DNA of 64,000 nt from Streptomyces phaeolivaceus (GCF_009184865.1 NZ_CP045096.1:372001-436000), one strand, 5' to 3'. Counted from the first letter of the stretch, positions 7,433 through 15,742 are shown. Translations and numbers: made by a program. The notes: generated by a model from the letters alone, not told the origin.

Positions 7433-8650
7433 TCAGGAGTACCAGGTGGGTTCGGGCAGTTCGCCTTCGAGCACCCAGCGGCCGACCTCGCGGCGCTTGT
7501 AGGCGACGGGGTCGTGGAGGGTGTGGGTGCGGATGTTGCGCCAGAAGCGGTCGAGTCCCTCGGCGGTGGCCGTCGACCGGGCGCCGGTCACCTCGAAGAC
7601 ACTGTTCGCGATCTCCAGGGCCACCTCGGTGGCGCGTGCCTTGACGGCGGCCACCCGTACCTCGAAGTCGCCGCGCGTGCGCTCCGTGACGGCGTCGGGG
7701 TCGTCGTGCAGCCGCTGTCCCTCGGCGGCGACGGTGTCGGCGAGGGCCTCGACCGCCCAGAGCTTGGCGGTCAGATCGCCGTAGACGTCGATGACGTACG
7801 GCTCGTCGACCGCGCGCTCATGGCCGCCGTGCAGCCAGGGACGGGACTTGGTACGGGTGTAGGTCGCCGCCGTCTCCAGCGCTCCGGCCGCGATGCCGAG
7901 GTAGAAGTTGACGAACACGAGCTGGATGGTGGGGACGTTGAGGGTGTTGTAGACGCGGGGCCGGAACTCCTTGTCGACATGACCGGCGGCCGAGGACCAG
8001 GGGGTGCGGACGCCGTCGAGGGTGACGCCGCCGCTCTCGGTGAGCCGCTGGCCGATGTTGTCCCAGTCGTCGTGGAAGGTCAGTCCCTCGCTGTCGGAGG
8101 GGACGATCGCGAAGATGTGGTTGTCGGTGCCCTCCAGGACGCCTTCGAGGACGGTGACGTCGGAGACCTTGCTGCCGGTGGAGAAGGACTTGCGGCCGGT
8201 GAAGACGAGATCGTCGCCGTCCTCGGTGACCACCACGTCCTTGTCGCGCGGGTTGACGGCGCCGCCGAAGAACCAGCGGCCCCGGGCGGCCTCGGCCTCG
8301 ACGTGCTCCCACTGCTCGCGGGTGCCGACCAGACGGGCGGCCCAGTTCCAGAGGTAGTGGTAGCCGAGGAGCTGGCCGATGGAGCCGTCGGCCTTGGCGA
8401 CCTCGCGGACGACACGGTAGGCGGTGGGCCAGTCCTGGCCCGCGCCGCCGTGCTCGGTGGGGCCGAGCAGGGTGACCAGGCCGGAGTCCTTGAGGAGCCG
8501 GACCTCGGCGTACGGGGTGGCGCCGGCGCGGTCGCGCTCGGCGGCGTCGGTGGCGAGGACGGCGGCGACCTCACCGGCGCGGGCGATCCACTCGTCGGCG
8601 GTCTTCGGGGCGGGGCCGGTCTTCCAGTCGGTGGGGGTGACGGTGCTCAT
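7433..8650 (-). CDS. DszC/SfnB-like FMNH2-dependent monooxygenase
   Basis: Acyl-CoA-dehydrogenase-fold flavoprotein of 405 residues, closest in pattern to DszC-type sulfur-compound monooxygenases. Visible marks: LLKDSGLVTLLGPTEHGGAG, ADGSIGQLLGYHYLWNW, RWFFGGAVNPRDKDV, the beta domain with LVFTGRKSFSTGSKVSDV, LTFHDDWDNIGQRLTESGGV, and C-terminal LDRFWRNIRTHTLHDPVAYK. ATG 8650 is preceded by GAGGAGG. It follows sfnG by 14 bp and precedes the reductase by 59 bp, all in one transcript. Likely role: oxidation of an organosulfur compound during sulfur limitation; dibenzothiophene itself is not implied. Confidence 0.88.
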   Translation of the reverse strand: MSTVTPTDWKTGPAPKTADEWIARAGEVAAVLATDAAERDRAGATPYAEVRLLKDSGLVTLLGPTEHGGAGQDWPTAYRVVREVAKADGSIGQLLGYHYLWNWAARLVGTREQWEHVEAEAARGRWFFGGAVNPRDKDVVVTEDGDDLVFTGRKSFSTGSKVSDVTVLEGVLEGTDNHIFAIVPSDSEGLTFHDDWDNIGQRLTESGGVTLDGVRTPWSSAAGHVDKEFRPRVYNTLNVPTIQLVFVNFYLGIAAGALETAATYTRTKSRPWLHGGHERAVDEPYVIDVYGDLTAKLWAVEALADTVAAEGQRLHDDPDAVTERTRGDFEVRVAAVKARATEVALEIANSVFEVTGARSTATAEGLDRFWRNIRTHTLHDPVAYKRREVGRWVLEGELPEPTWYS

Positions 8651-8664
8651 GTCGACGGGCCTCC

Positions 8665-9783
8665 TCAGACCTGGGCGGGGACGGACGGGGCGGACTCGGG
8701 GAGCCGGGCCTCCAGTTCACGGACCAGCGGCAGCACCCGCCTGCCGAAGTACTCGACCTCCTCGTGGTAGTGCAGGAAGCCGAGGAGGAAGAGATCGACG
8801 CCGAGCCTCTTGTAGGCGACGATCCGCTCGGCGATCTGCTCGGGGGTGCCGATCAGGCCCGTACGGAAGCCGTCGTTGTACTGGATCAGGTCCTCGAACG
8901 AGGAGTCCTGCCACATGCCCTTGCCGTCGGCGGCCGACTGCCCGGCCTGCTTGACGGCGGCGCCGAAGCCCTCGACGGCCTCCCGGTCGGCGTTGGCGAC
9001 GATCTCCCGCAGGGTGTCGCGGGCCTCGGCCTCGGTGTCGCGGGCGATGAGGAAGCCGTTGAGGCCGAACTTCGGTGCGTGGCCGCCTACTTCGGCGGCG
9101 GCCTTGCGGACGTCGGTGATCTGCTCGGTGACCCCGTCGAAGTCCTTGCCGTTGGAGAAGTACCAGTCGGAGACCCGGCCGGCCATGGCGCGGGCGGCGG
9201 TGGAGTTGCCGCCCTGGAAGATCTCCGGGTGCGGGCGCTCGGGGGTGTTGAGGGGCTTGGGCTTGAGGGAGAAGTCACGCAACCGGTAGAAGTCACCGGC
9301 GAGTTCGGTGTGGTCCTCGGTCCAGATCCGACGCAGGGCGCGGATGAACTCCTCCGAGCGGCGGTAGCGCTCGTCATGCTCCAGCCAGGGTTCGCCGAGG
9401 GCGGTGAACTCGCCCTTGAACCAGCCGGACACGACGTTGACGGCGAAGCGGCCGTTCGAGAGGTGGTCGGCGGTGGCGCCGAACTTGGCGAGGACACCGG
9501 GGTGCCACAGGCCGGGGTGGACGGCGGCGATGACCTTCAGCCGCTCGGTGGCGAGCAGCAGGGCGAGGCTGAAGCTCGTCGACTCGTGCTGGTACTCGGC
9601 GCCGTAGCTGGCCATGTAGCGGACCTGGCTGAGGGCGTACTCGAAGCCGTTGTTCTCGGCGAGGACGGCGAGTTCGCGGTTGTACTCGTAGCCCCAGTCG
9701 GTGCGCTGCTCGATCTTGCTGGTGACGAGGCCGCCACTGACGTTGGGGACCCAATAGGCGAATTTCAGGGGCGCGGCAGACAT
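8665..9783 (-). CDS. sfnG: dimethyl sulfone monooxygenase
   Basis: Luciferase-like FMNH2-dependent monooxygenase of 372 residues; SfnG turns dimethyl sulfone into methanesulfinate for sulfur supply. The sequence has LKFAYWVPNVSGGLV, DWGYEYNRELAVLAE, FEYALSQVRYMASYGAEYQHES, VIAAVHPGLWHPGVLAKFGA, RFAVNVVSGWFKGEFTALGE, HPEIFQGGNSTAARAMAGRVSDWYF (overlapping segments) and VDLFLLGFLHYHEEVEYFG, a close SfnG pattern. ATG 9783 is chosen over longer in-frame forms because AGGAG sits 7 bases upstream and homology starts there. It is the first enzyme gene of the operon, 133 bp after the leader peptide at 9917-10000. Confidence 0.93.
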   Translation of the reverse strand: MSAAPLKFAYWVPNVSGGLVTSKIEQRTDWGYEYNRELAVLAENNGFEYALSQVRYMASYGAEYQHESTSFSLALLLATERLKVIAAVHPGLWHPGVLAKFGATADHLSNGRFAVNVVSGWFKGEFTALGEPWLEHDERYRRSEEFIRALRRIWTEDHTELAGDFYRLRDFSLKPKPLNTPERPHPEIFQGGNSTAARAMAGRVSDWYFSNGKDFDGVTEQITDVRKAAAEVGGHAPKFGLNGFLIARDTEAEARDTLREIVANADREAVEGFGAAVKQAGQSAADGKGMWQDSSFEDLIQYNDGFRTGLIGTPEQIAERIVAYKRLGVDLFLLGFLHYHEEVEYFGRRVLPLVRELEARLPESAPSVPAQV

Positions 9784-9916
9784 GCGGAACTCCTGTTGCG
9801 GAATGTTCTCGGGCACGCCGAATTCAGCAGGCACCGCACGGGCATACGGGCACAGCGAATTCAGGCGGAAGGCCGGGAAAAGCGGAAAGCGCGGCGGATC
9901 GGTTCTCGGAGGTTGA

Positions 9917-10000
9917 TCAGGCCGCGGCGCGACAGGAGGCGCTGGAGACGCGCGCGAGGTCGACATGGCGTCGTCGCGTGAGGTCCAGTCGCATCTTCAT
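9917..10000 (-). CDS. Cys-containing leader peptide of the sulfur operon (27 aa)
   Basis: A short gene with ATG at 10000-9998, CGAGGAC as ribosome site and TGA at 9919-9917. Its core LTRRRHVDLARVSSASC matches the family of actinobacterial leader peptides (R-R-H-V/I-D-L-x-R-x-x-S/G-A-x-C) found before sulfur and cysteine genes. Ribosome stalling at the late Cys codon when charged tRNA-Cys is short is thought to relieve attenuation of the downstream genes. The peptide lies 133 bp before sfnG. I see no classic terminator with a T-run in between, so attenuation could be Rho-based or translational. The function is inferred from the family and position. Confidence 0.8.
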   Translation of the reverse strand: MKMRLDLTRRRHVDLARVSSASCRAAA

Positions 10001-10137
10001 GTCCTCGATCGTGACAGCCGTCGCCGACGACCGTCAAGGAGAACCCGACCGGTCTCGTATCGCGGACCATTGAATTTCACGAAGGTGTGACAGGGAAACC
10101 CTTGAACGGCCCGGAAATCGCCACACATTCTGCTGTC

Positions 10138-11055
10138 GTGCGAACGGAACAGCTGGAATACATCACGGCGGTGACCAGGCTCGGTTCGCTGCGCCGGGCG
10201 GCCGACGAACTACGGCTCTCGCAGCCCGCGTTGAGCGAGACCGTACGGAATCTGGAACGCGAGCTGGGGGTCGATCTGCTGGAGCGCAAGCGGTCCGGCG
10301 CGACGATGAGCGCCTCGGGCCGGGAGTTGCTGCCGCACATCATCGGGGTGCTGGACGCGGTGGACCGGCTGCGGGCCGCGGCGGGCGAGCAGCACCGCAT
10401 CAGCCGGATGGTCCGGCTCGGCACGGTCAACGCGGCGACCGTGCCGCTGCTCATCCCGGTGATCCGGGATTTCCGTGCCGATCACCCCCTCACCCAGGTC
10501 GAGGTGGTCGGCGCCCAGCAGACCGACATCCACCGGGGTCTGCTGGAGGGCTCCTTCGACCTCGGGCTCGTCAACCATCTCGACGGTGACGACGTGCCCG
10601 CCGAGTTCGAGGCGACGGAGCTGCTGCGGGGCCGGCCGGTGGTGGTGCTCCGCCCGGACAGTCCACTGGCGTCCCGGGCGGCGGTGTCCGTGGACGATCT
10701 GCTCGACGTGCCGCTGATCGGCATGCGCTCGGGGTACGTCATGCACCGCTACGTCCACCGGCTCCTCGACGGGCGCGACCCGGCGTTCGCGTACTCCACG
10801 GACGGGGCCGAGATGGGCAAGCTGCTGGTGGCGGAGGGGCTCGGGGCGACGGTCCTGCCGGACTTCAGCGTGGTCGGCGACCCGCTGGAGCGGCGGGGCG
10901 CCCTGGTCCACCGGCCGATCGCCGGTGACACCACCCGGGTGCTGCTGATGCTCCAGCGCCGCAGGGCTGATTCGGTACCGCAGGCCGCCCGCGATCTGCA
11001 CGAGGCGTTCGTGGCGACGGCACGCGCCCTGACCGGCGGACTCCCCCACGGATGA
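10138..11055 (+). CDS. LysR-family transcriptional regulator
   Basis: LysR regulator of 305 residues, divergent from the sulfur operon and probably its controller. The N-terminal winged HTH (about 1-60) reads QLEYITAVTRLGSLRRAADELRLSQPALSETVRNLERELG; the effector-binding domain follows, with VRLGTVNAATVPLLIPVIRDF and LLVAEGLGATVLPDFSVVGDP. The GTG at 10138 is chosen because LysR proteins begin just before the HTH; it has no ribosome site, so the message may be leaderless. An alternative GTG at 10087 would add 17 residues. An effector such as sulfate, APS or O-acetylserine would fit a CysB-like role but cannot be read from sequence. Confidence 0.85.
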   Translation: MRTEQLEYITAVTRLGSLRRAADELRLSQPALSETVRNLERELGVDLLERKRSGATMSASGRELLPHIIGVLDAVDRLRAAAGEQHRISRMVRLGTVNAATVPLLIPVIRDFRADHPLTQVEVVGAQQTDIHRGLLEGSFDLGLVNHLDGDDVPAEFEATELLRGRPVVVLRPDSPLASRAAVSVDDLLDVPLIGMRSGYVMHRYVHRLLDGRDPAFAYSTDGAEMGKLLVAEGLGATVLPDFSVVGDPLERRGALVHRPIAGDTTRVLLMLQRRRADSVPQAARDLHEAFVATARALTGGLPHG

Positions 11056-11144
11056 AAAGCGCGCGGGCCGCATCCGAAGTGGTCCGCCCGGTGGAAGTGA
11101 AGGGTGGAAGTGACGAGTGGGGGGCCTGTTACGGAGGTGTGCCC

Positions 11145-12506
11145 ATGAATGTCTCAGTCGTCCTGTTCACCGCCGACCTGCGGCTGCACGACCATCCGCC
11201 GCTGCGCGCGGCCCTGGACGGCTCCCGGCTGGTCGTCCCACTGTTCGTGCGTGATCCGGCGGTGGACCGGGCCGGTTTCGCCGTGCCCAACCGGCTGGCG
11301 TTCCTCGCCGACTGTCTGCGGGACCTGGACGCGGGACTGCGCGAGCGCGGCGGACGGCTGGTGGTGCGGTCGGGCGACGTGGTGCAGCAGGTCGTGAAGG
11401 TGGCGGCCGAGGCGGACGCCGACGAGGTGCACCTGGCGGCGGACGTCAGCGCGCACGCGCACCGGCGGGAGGAGCGGCTGCGCCGGGAGCTGGAGGGACA
11501 GGGGCTGCGGCTGCATGTGCACGACACCGTGACCACGGCGGTCCCGCCGGGTGCCCTGACCCCTGCCGGGTCCGACCACTTCGCCGTGTTCACGCCCTAC
11601 TTCCGGCACTGGTCCCGGCAGCGCCCGCGCGACGCGGTGGACGCGCCCCGGGCCGTCCGGGTCCCGGACGGTGTCGGCTCCGAGCGGCTGCCGTCCCGTA
11701 CCGGCATCGCGGACCTGTCCCCCGGCCTGGCGACCGGCGGTGAGACGGAGGGCCGACGGCGGCTCACGGCCTGGCTGCGGTCCGGGGTCGCCGCGTACGA
11801 GGAGGGGCACGACGATCTGGCGGGCGACGCGACCTCCCGCCTCTCGCCGCATCTGCACTTCGGCACCCTCTCCCCCGTCGAGCTGGTCCACCGGGCGCGC
11901 CGGGCCGGCGGTCCGGGCGCGGAGGCGTTCGTACGGCAGCTCGCGTGGCGGGACTTCAACCGTCAGCTGCTGGCCGCGCGGCCGGCGGTGGCGTCCGTGG
12001 ACTACCGCGCCAGACACGACCGTTGGCGGTCCGCGCCGGAGGAGGCCGAGGCGTGGCGGGAGGGCCGCACCGGCTATCCGGTGGTGGACGCGGCGATGCG
12101 CCAGCTGCGCCACGAGGGCTGGATGCACAACCGCGGCCGGCTGCTGACCGCGAGTTTCCTCACCAAGACGCTGTACGTCGACTGGCGTGTCGGCGCCCGG
12201 CACTTCCTGGACCTCCTCGTCGACGGCGACGTGGCCAACAACCAGCTCAACTGGCAGTGGGTGGCCGGTACCGGCACCGACACCCGCCCCAACCGGGTCC
12301 TCAACCCGGTCACCCAGGCGAAGCGGTACGACCCGGACGGCGCGTACGTACGGCGCTGGGTGCCGGAGTTGGCGGATGTCACGGGTCCGGCGGTGCACGA
12401 ACCGTGGCGGCTGGCGGGGCCGGAGCGCGCGGCGCTCGGCTATCCGGAACCGATCGTCGAACTGGCGGAGGGCCGCGAGCGGTTCCTGCGGGCGCGCAAG
12501 CCCTAG
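11145..12506 (+). CDS. phr: deoxyribodipyrimidine photo-lyase (CPD photolyase)
   Basis: Light-driven flavoenzyme of 453 residues that splits cyclobutane pyrimidine dimers. The N-terminal antenna alpha/beta domain starts SVVLFTADLRLHDHPPL; the C-terminal FAD domain holds LSPHLHFGTLSP, FVRQLAWRDFNRQLL, GYPVVDAAMRQLRHEGWMHNR, DVANNQLNWQWVAGTGTDTRP and the R-x-LNPVTQAKRYDPDG segment, all standard class I photolyase signatures. ATG 11145 has GGAGG 8 bases upstream. The gene converges with the B12-binding MerR regulator and the two share bases of their stop codons; the neighbouring regulator and sigma factor suggest light induction. Confidence 0.95.
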   Translation: MNVSVVLFTADLRLHDHPPLRAALDGSRLVVPLFVRDPAVDRAGFAVPNRLAFLADCLRDLDAGLRERGGRLVVRSGDVVQQVVKVAAEADADEVHLAADVSAHAHRREERLRRELEGQGLRLHVHDTVTTAVPPGALTPAGSDHFAVFTPYFRHWSRQRPRDAVDAPRAVRVPDGVGSERLPSRTGIADLSPGLATGGETEGRRRLTAWLRSGVAAYEEGHDDLAGDATSRLSPHLHFGTLSPVELVHRARRAGGPGAEAFVRQLAWRDFNRQLLAARPAVASVDYRARHDRWRSAPEEAEAWREGRTGYPVVDAAMRQLRHEGWMHNRGRLLTASFLTKTLYVDWRVGARHFLDLLVDGDVANNQLNWQWVAGTGTDTRPNRVLNPVTQAKRYDPDGAYVRRWVPELADVTGPAVHEPWRLAGPERAALGYPEPIVELAEGRERFLRARKP

Positions 12507-13609
12507 TCCGCCCGGACCAACCCGTCCGACGGGATCACCCGGTCCGCCTGGGCTCCCCGGTCCGCCGGGTCCACCCGGTCCACCCGGTCCACCCGGTCCA
12601 CCCGGTCCACCCGGTCCACCCGTCCGTAGCGGCCGGAGAGCACCTCCACCGCCTCGGCCAGCAGGGTCGGGCGGACCATGCCCGACGCGGGGCGGCCGTG
12701 CCAGCCGGGGCCGCCGAGGACGACGAGGGCCTGGCGGCGGGCGCCCTTGACGCCCCAGCGCATGGCGGCGACATGGCGGGCCAGCGGCAGGCTCGCGGTG
12801 GAGCGGGCCTGGGCCCAGAGGACCACGGCCGCCGGGCCGAGCCGTTCGACCGCCGCGGTGAGGGCCTCGGCGGGGACGGCGGCGCCGAACATCCTTGTGG
12901 GCAGGCCGAGTTCACCGAGGGCGGCGTTGAGGGCCTCCAGCGGAAGGGTGTGCTGCTCCCCGGGCACACAGGCGAGGACGACCGGGCCCGGGGTGGTGGT
13001 GTCGTGGCGGGGTGCGGGCGGCCGGGTGTGGCGGCGCAGGGCGGTGGAGACATGCCAGGACAGCAGATGCTCGACCTCGACGTAACGGTCCCCGGACGAC
13101 GCCCACTTGCGGCCCACCGCGTGCAGCGTCGGCACCATCACCTCCTGCCAGGCCACGGTGAGCCCGTGCCGTTCGACGGCCCCGGCCAACCGGTCCTCCA
13201 GCGCCGGGGAGTCCAGGCGTACGGCGGCGCGGGACAGGCCCCGGCACTCCGTACGGATGTCTCCCGGGGGCGGCGGACGGACGTCTCCCGGGGACGGCGG
13301 GCCGGGCGCACGCGGCCCCCGCGCCGCGCGGTCCCCGTCCGTGGCGCGCGCTCCCCCGGCGCCCTCCTTCGCCGCGCGTGCCGCCTCCGCCGGTGGCAGC
13401 CCGGCGGACGTCAGCCGGCACATCGTCTCGACCATCGCCACGTCCCGAGGGGTCCAGCGGCGATGCCGGCCGTCGGCGCGGAGCGCGGGTCCGATGCCGT
13501 AGCGGCGGTCCCAGGAGCGCAGGGTCGTGGGCGACACGCCCAGCCGGCGGGCCAGGGCCCCGCTGGTGAGCCCCGGATCGGCGGGGTTTTCCTCCCCGTA
13601 CGTACCCAT
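12503..13609 (-). CDS. MerR-family regulator with cobalamin-binding domain (LitR/CarH-like)
   Basis: 368-residue regulator: MerR winged HTH at about 14-80 (LTSGALARRLGVSPTTLRSWDRR), a Pro/Gly-rich linker at about 85-120, then a B12-binding domain. The cobalamin marks are WASSGDRYVEVEH (Trp-x9-Glu-His) and PGEQHTLPLE, whose His is the expected lower axial ligand. In LitR/CarH proteins adenosylcobalamin makes the repressor tetramer that light breaks apart, turning on photolyase, carotenoid and ECF sigma genes. The C-terminus has six VDR-like repeats from a 9-bp DNA repeat. ATG 13609 is at the start of the domain pattern. Divergent ECF sigma and convergent phr support the light-response role, which is inferred. 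Confidence 0.88.
   Translation of the reverse strand: MGTYGEENPADPGLTSGALARRLGVSPTTLRSWDRRYGIGPALRADGRHRRWTPRDVAMVETMCRLTSAGLPPAEAARAAKEGAGGARATDGDRAARGPRAPGPPSPGDVRPPPPGDIRTECRGLSRAAVRLDSPALEDRLAGAVERHGLTVAWQEVMVPTLHAVGRKWASSGDRYVEVEHLLSWHVSTALRRHTRPPAPRHDTTTPGPVVLACVPGEQHTLPLEALNAALGELGLPTRMFGAAVPAEALTAAVERLGPAAVVLWAQARSTASLPLARHVAAMRWGVKGARRQALVVLGGPGWHGRPASGMVRPTLLAEAVEVLSGRYGRVDRVDRVDRVDRVDRVDPADRGAQADRVIPSDGLVRAD
12568..12621. repeat. 9-bp tandem repeat, six units, in the MerR regulator gene
   Basis: GGTCCACCC repeated six times without interruption, encoding VDR units at the C-terminus of the B12-binding regulator. Being a multiple of three, unit loss or gain keeps the frame; likely strand-slippage product outside the functional domain. 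Confidence 0.85.
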
Positions 13610-13710
13610 GACGGCGACTATACGATGCAGAAGCGATGCGAGTGGAAGCACGGCCTCGCGGGCTCGCACGATGACGGCATGCGCACCGCCCTCCGTGAGG
13701 AGCCGCCCTC

Positions 13711-14295
13711 ATGAGCCCTGTGTGTCCGAGCGCGCCCGCGGGTGCCGTGTCCGCCGACGAGGAGCTGGCGCGCGGCCTGCCGGCGGGTGACGACGACTCA
13801 CTGGCCGCCGCCTATCACCGCTGGTCTGCGCTGGTGCACGCGCTCGCGCGGCGCAGCCTCGGCGACACGGGCGAGGCGGAGGACGTCACCCAGCAGGTGT
13901 TCCTGGGGGTGTGGCGCGGGCGGCACGGCTACCGGCCGGAGCGCGGCGCGATGGGGGCCTGGATCGTCGGGATCGCCCGGCGACGGATCGCCGACGCCGT
14001 GTCCGCGCGGAGCCGCCGGGCGGAGCTGGTGGTCTCGGCGGGCGCCGCGCTCGCCCTCGCCGACCGTCCCGGCCACGGCGACCCCGAGGCCGCTCTCGAC
14101 CGGGTGCTGATCCTCGCCGAGTTGGCCCGACTTCCGGCGCCCCAGCGGCAGGTCCTCCATCTGGCGTTCTACGAGGACCTCACACAGACCCAGATCGCGG
14201 AGCGCACCGGTCTGCCCCTGGGCACGGTCAAGAGCCACACCCGGCGGGCGCTGCACCTGCTGCAGGGCCGCCTGGGCGGGACCCGCACCAGGTGA
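13711..14295 (+). CDS. ECF-family RNA polymerase sigma factor
   Basis: Sigma-70 family factor of 194 residues with region 2 at about 25-90 (YHRWSALVHALARRSLGDTGEAEDVTQQVFLGVW) and region 4 at about 130-190 (LARLPAPQRQVLHLAFYEDLTQTQIAERTGLPLGTVKSHTRRAL in overlapping parts). It is divergent from the B12-binding MerR gene, 101 bp apart, the arrangement of litR and litS in Streptomyces light-induced loci. If so, it would transcribe photolyase and related genes in light. No anti-sigma gene is next to it. ATG 13711 follows GTGAGGAGCC. Confidence 0.9.
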   Translation: MSPVCPSAPAGAVSADEELARGLPAGDDDSLAAAYHRWSALVHALARRSLGDTGEAEDVTQQVFLGVWRGRHGYRPERGAMGAWIVGIARRRIADAVSARSRRAELVVSAGAALALADRPGHGDPEAALDRVLILAELARLPAPQRQVLHLAFYEDLTQTQIAERTGLPLGTVKSHTRRALHLLQGRLGGTRTR

Positions 14296-14395
14296 CCCGG
14301 CCCGTTCGTGCGGTCATTCGACGCACAAACGTCTCATCCGACCCACCGCATCCGAGGGGCCCGGGACGACGGAAGAAGCAGACGGAACGGGGGCC

Positions 14396-14430
14396 CGCCT
14401 CCGAGGAGCGGTCGGCGCTCCTCGGAGGCG
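14396..14430 (+). terminator. hairpin after the ECF sigma gene
   Basis: Perfect 15-bp stem (CGCCTCCGAGGAGCG) with a 5-base loop about 100 bp after the sigma stop. There is no T-run, as is common in Streptomyces. The bases after it, 14461-14520, are A-rich and probably hold the promoter of the SPW protein. Confidence 0.65.
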
Positions 14431-14564
14431 GACGGCGCCTCACGGTCCTCGCACCCCCACCCCCTACACATAAAGGGAAAATAAGCGCAGAATGAACGTA
14501 CGCGGCGCTTACCGCAAACCCCACCAGACGCGGTCAGGCCTGCAGAGTTCAAAGGAGTCGACTC

Positions 14565-15020
14565 ATGGCCAACGTCTCACACAGGAGTGACATCTCCAGC
14601 CACCCCGACGCACCCGAAATGCAGGCCCGGTTCGCCCGCATGCTCGGCGGTCGCGATGTGGCGCTCGTGGACGGACCGGTGTTCCTGCTCGGTCTGTACT
14701 GCGCCGTGTCCCCGTGGATTCTCCACTACACGTCGAGCCAGCCCGCGCTGGCGCCCCACAACCTGATCTTGGGCATCGCGATCGGCCTGCTGGCCCTCGG
14801 CTTCACCGCCGCACCGGAGAGGATGTACGGCCTGAGCTGGGCCATGTGCGCGCTGGGTGTCTGGATGATCGTCTCGGCGTGGATCGTGGGCGACAGCCCG
14901 GACGCCGGTGTCGTGGTCAACAACATCGTCATCGGCTGCCTGGCACTGCTGCTGGGGCTGATGTGCGCCGGCGCCGCGGCCAAGGGCACCACGCGCGGGG
15001 GCCGCACACCACAGGTGTGA
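14565..15020 (+). CDS. SPW-repeat integral membrane protein
   Basis: 151-residue membrane protein with four predicted helices, in two halves that each hold an SPW-like motif (AVSPWILHY near residue 45 and MIVSAWIVGD near residue 108). The family is widespread in actinobacteria and of unknown function. A Ser/Asp/His-rich N-terminal tail of about 35 residues precedes the first helix. ATG 14565 has AAAGGAG upstream. It stands alone, flanked by hairpins on both sides. Confidence 0.85.
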   Translation: MANVSHRSDISSHPDAPEMQARFARMLGGRDVALVDGPVFLLGLYCAVSPWILHYTSSQPALAPHNLILGIAIGLLALGFTAAPERMYGLSWAMCALGVWMIVSAWIVGDSPDAGVVVNNIVIGCLALLLGLMCAGAAAKGTTRGGRTPQV

Positions 15021-15044
15021 ACAGAAACGCCCGCGAGGGGTAAT

Positions 15045-15076
15045 GACGGCCGATCCGCTCCGGCGGACCGGCCGTC
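15045..15076 (+). terminator. terminator hairpin after the SPW gene
   Basis: Inverted repeat with outer arms GACGGCCG/CGGCCGTC and an inner ATCCG/CGGAC pairing, 25 bp past the SPW stop. A GCCTGC hexamer run follows at about 15111-15134. Confidence 0.6.
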
Positions 15077-15139
15077 GCCGTTCGCCCACCCCTGCGCCTT
15101 GCCCCCACGCCTGCGCCTGCGCCTGCGCCTGCGCCACCG

Positions 15140-15480
15140 TCAGCCCGTGCGCGGCACCTCCCAGGGCTCCTGCGGCAGCACCCGGCCGGTCTCCAGCAGC
15201 GACTTGAGGTTGGACAGCACCGCGGGCCAGCCGAACGACACCGCGGAGAGCGCGCTCTCGTCCTCCAGGTCCTCATGGGTCACGGTGAGCCGCACGATGT
15301 CGCCGTGCGGCTCGACGGCGAAGGTGACCCGCGAGTACGTCTCCTCCCTGCCCTCGTTCTCGGGCGAGGCCCAGGTGGTGACCAGCCGGGTCGGGGGCTC
15401 GCTCGCCACGACCGTGCCGACGACGTCCTCGACGCCGGAGCCGTCGGTGCGGACATGGGCCCAGCGCGAGCCCTGGCCGG
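15140..15480 (-). pseudogene. N-terminally truncated SRPBCC (AHSA1-like) protein
   Basis: The minus-strand frame encodes the C-terminal two thirds of an AHSA1/SRPBCC ligand-binding domain: GSRWAHVRTDGSG, VVGTVVASEPPTRLVTTWASPENEG, TFAVEPHGDIVRLTVTHEDLE and FGWPAVLSNLKSLLETG. Upstream of about 15480 the frame stays open to 15682 but loses all family likeness (the expected first 40-60 residues with the PxxxWxxL helix are missing). Here the coding signal (very G/C-rich third positions) passes to the opposite strand. This looks like a rearrangement that removed the N-terminus. A divergent complete protein starting near 15682 is possible but less likely. Confidence 0.55.
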
Positions 15481-15655
15481 CGGCGTCCGCAAGGCACGTC
15501 TGCTGGACGAGCGGGCGCCGGTGGACACCGTCCGGGTCGCGACCGACGGACGCACCGTCATGGACATCGCGGCGGAGGTGCCGACCGTCACGGGATGGCT
15601 GCCGGACCGACGGGCCGACAGGCCGCCGCCGGTCCGACCGACCGGCGGCTTGTGA
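15481..15655 (+). other. possible C-terminal remnant of an unidentified gene
   Basis: The plus-strand frame ending at TGA 15655 reads GVRKARLLDERAPVDTVRVA and then a segment with DGRTVMDIAAEVPTVTGW before a Pro/Arg tail. Third positions are about 88% G or C, higher than in the overlapping minus frame, and the residue mix looks like a real protein. It begins where the SRPBCC likeness stops. No ribosome site or start is present, so it would be a broken fragment. I do not recognise the family. Confidence 0.3.
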
Positions 15656-15742
15656 GGAACCCGCAACGGAGGCGGACTGCACTCGCGTTCGAAGGGCACT
15701 CGCAGGGTTGCGTGGATCCCGACGACAAGGGGCGGAGTTCAG

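Noticed and set aside
7433..8650. Dibenzothiophene desulfurisation (dszABC) cluster
   Set aside because: Only a DszC-like member is present; no DszB desulfinase or DszA-type partner pair; context is sfn/ssu sulfur scavenging.
9784..9916. SAM or other riboswitch upstream of sfnG
   Set aside because: No conserved riboswitch helix or core was recognised; the leader peptide explains the region better.
12568..12621. Short tandem repeat as a CRISPR or origin iteron
   Set aside because: Nine-bp units without spacers, in frame inside the MerR gene.
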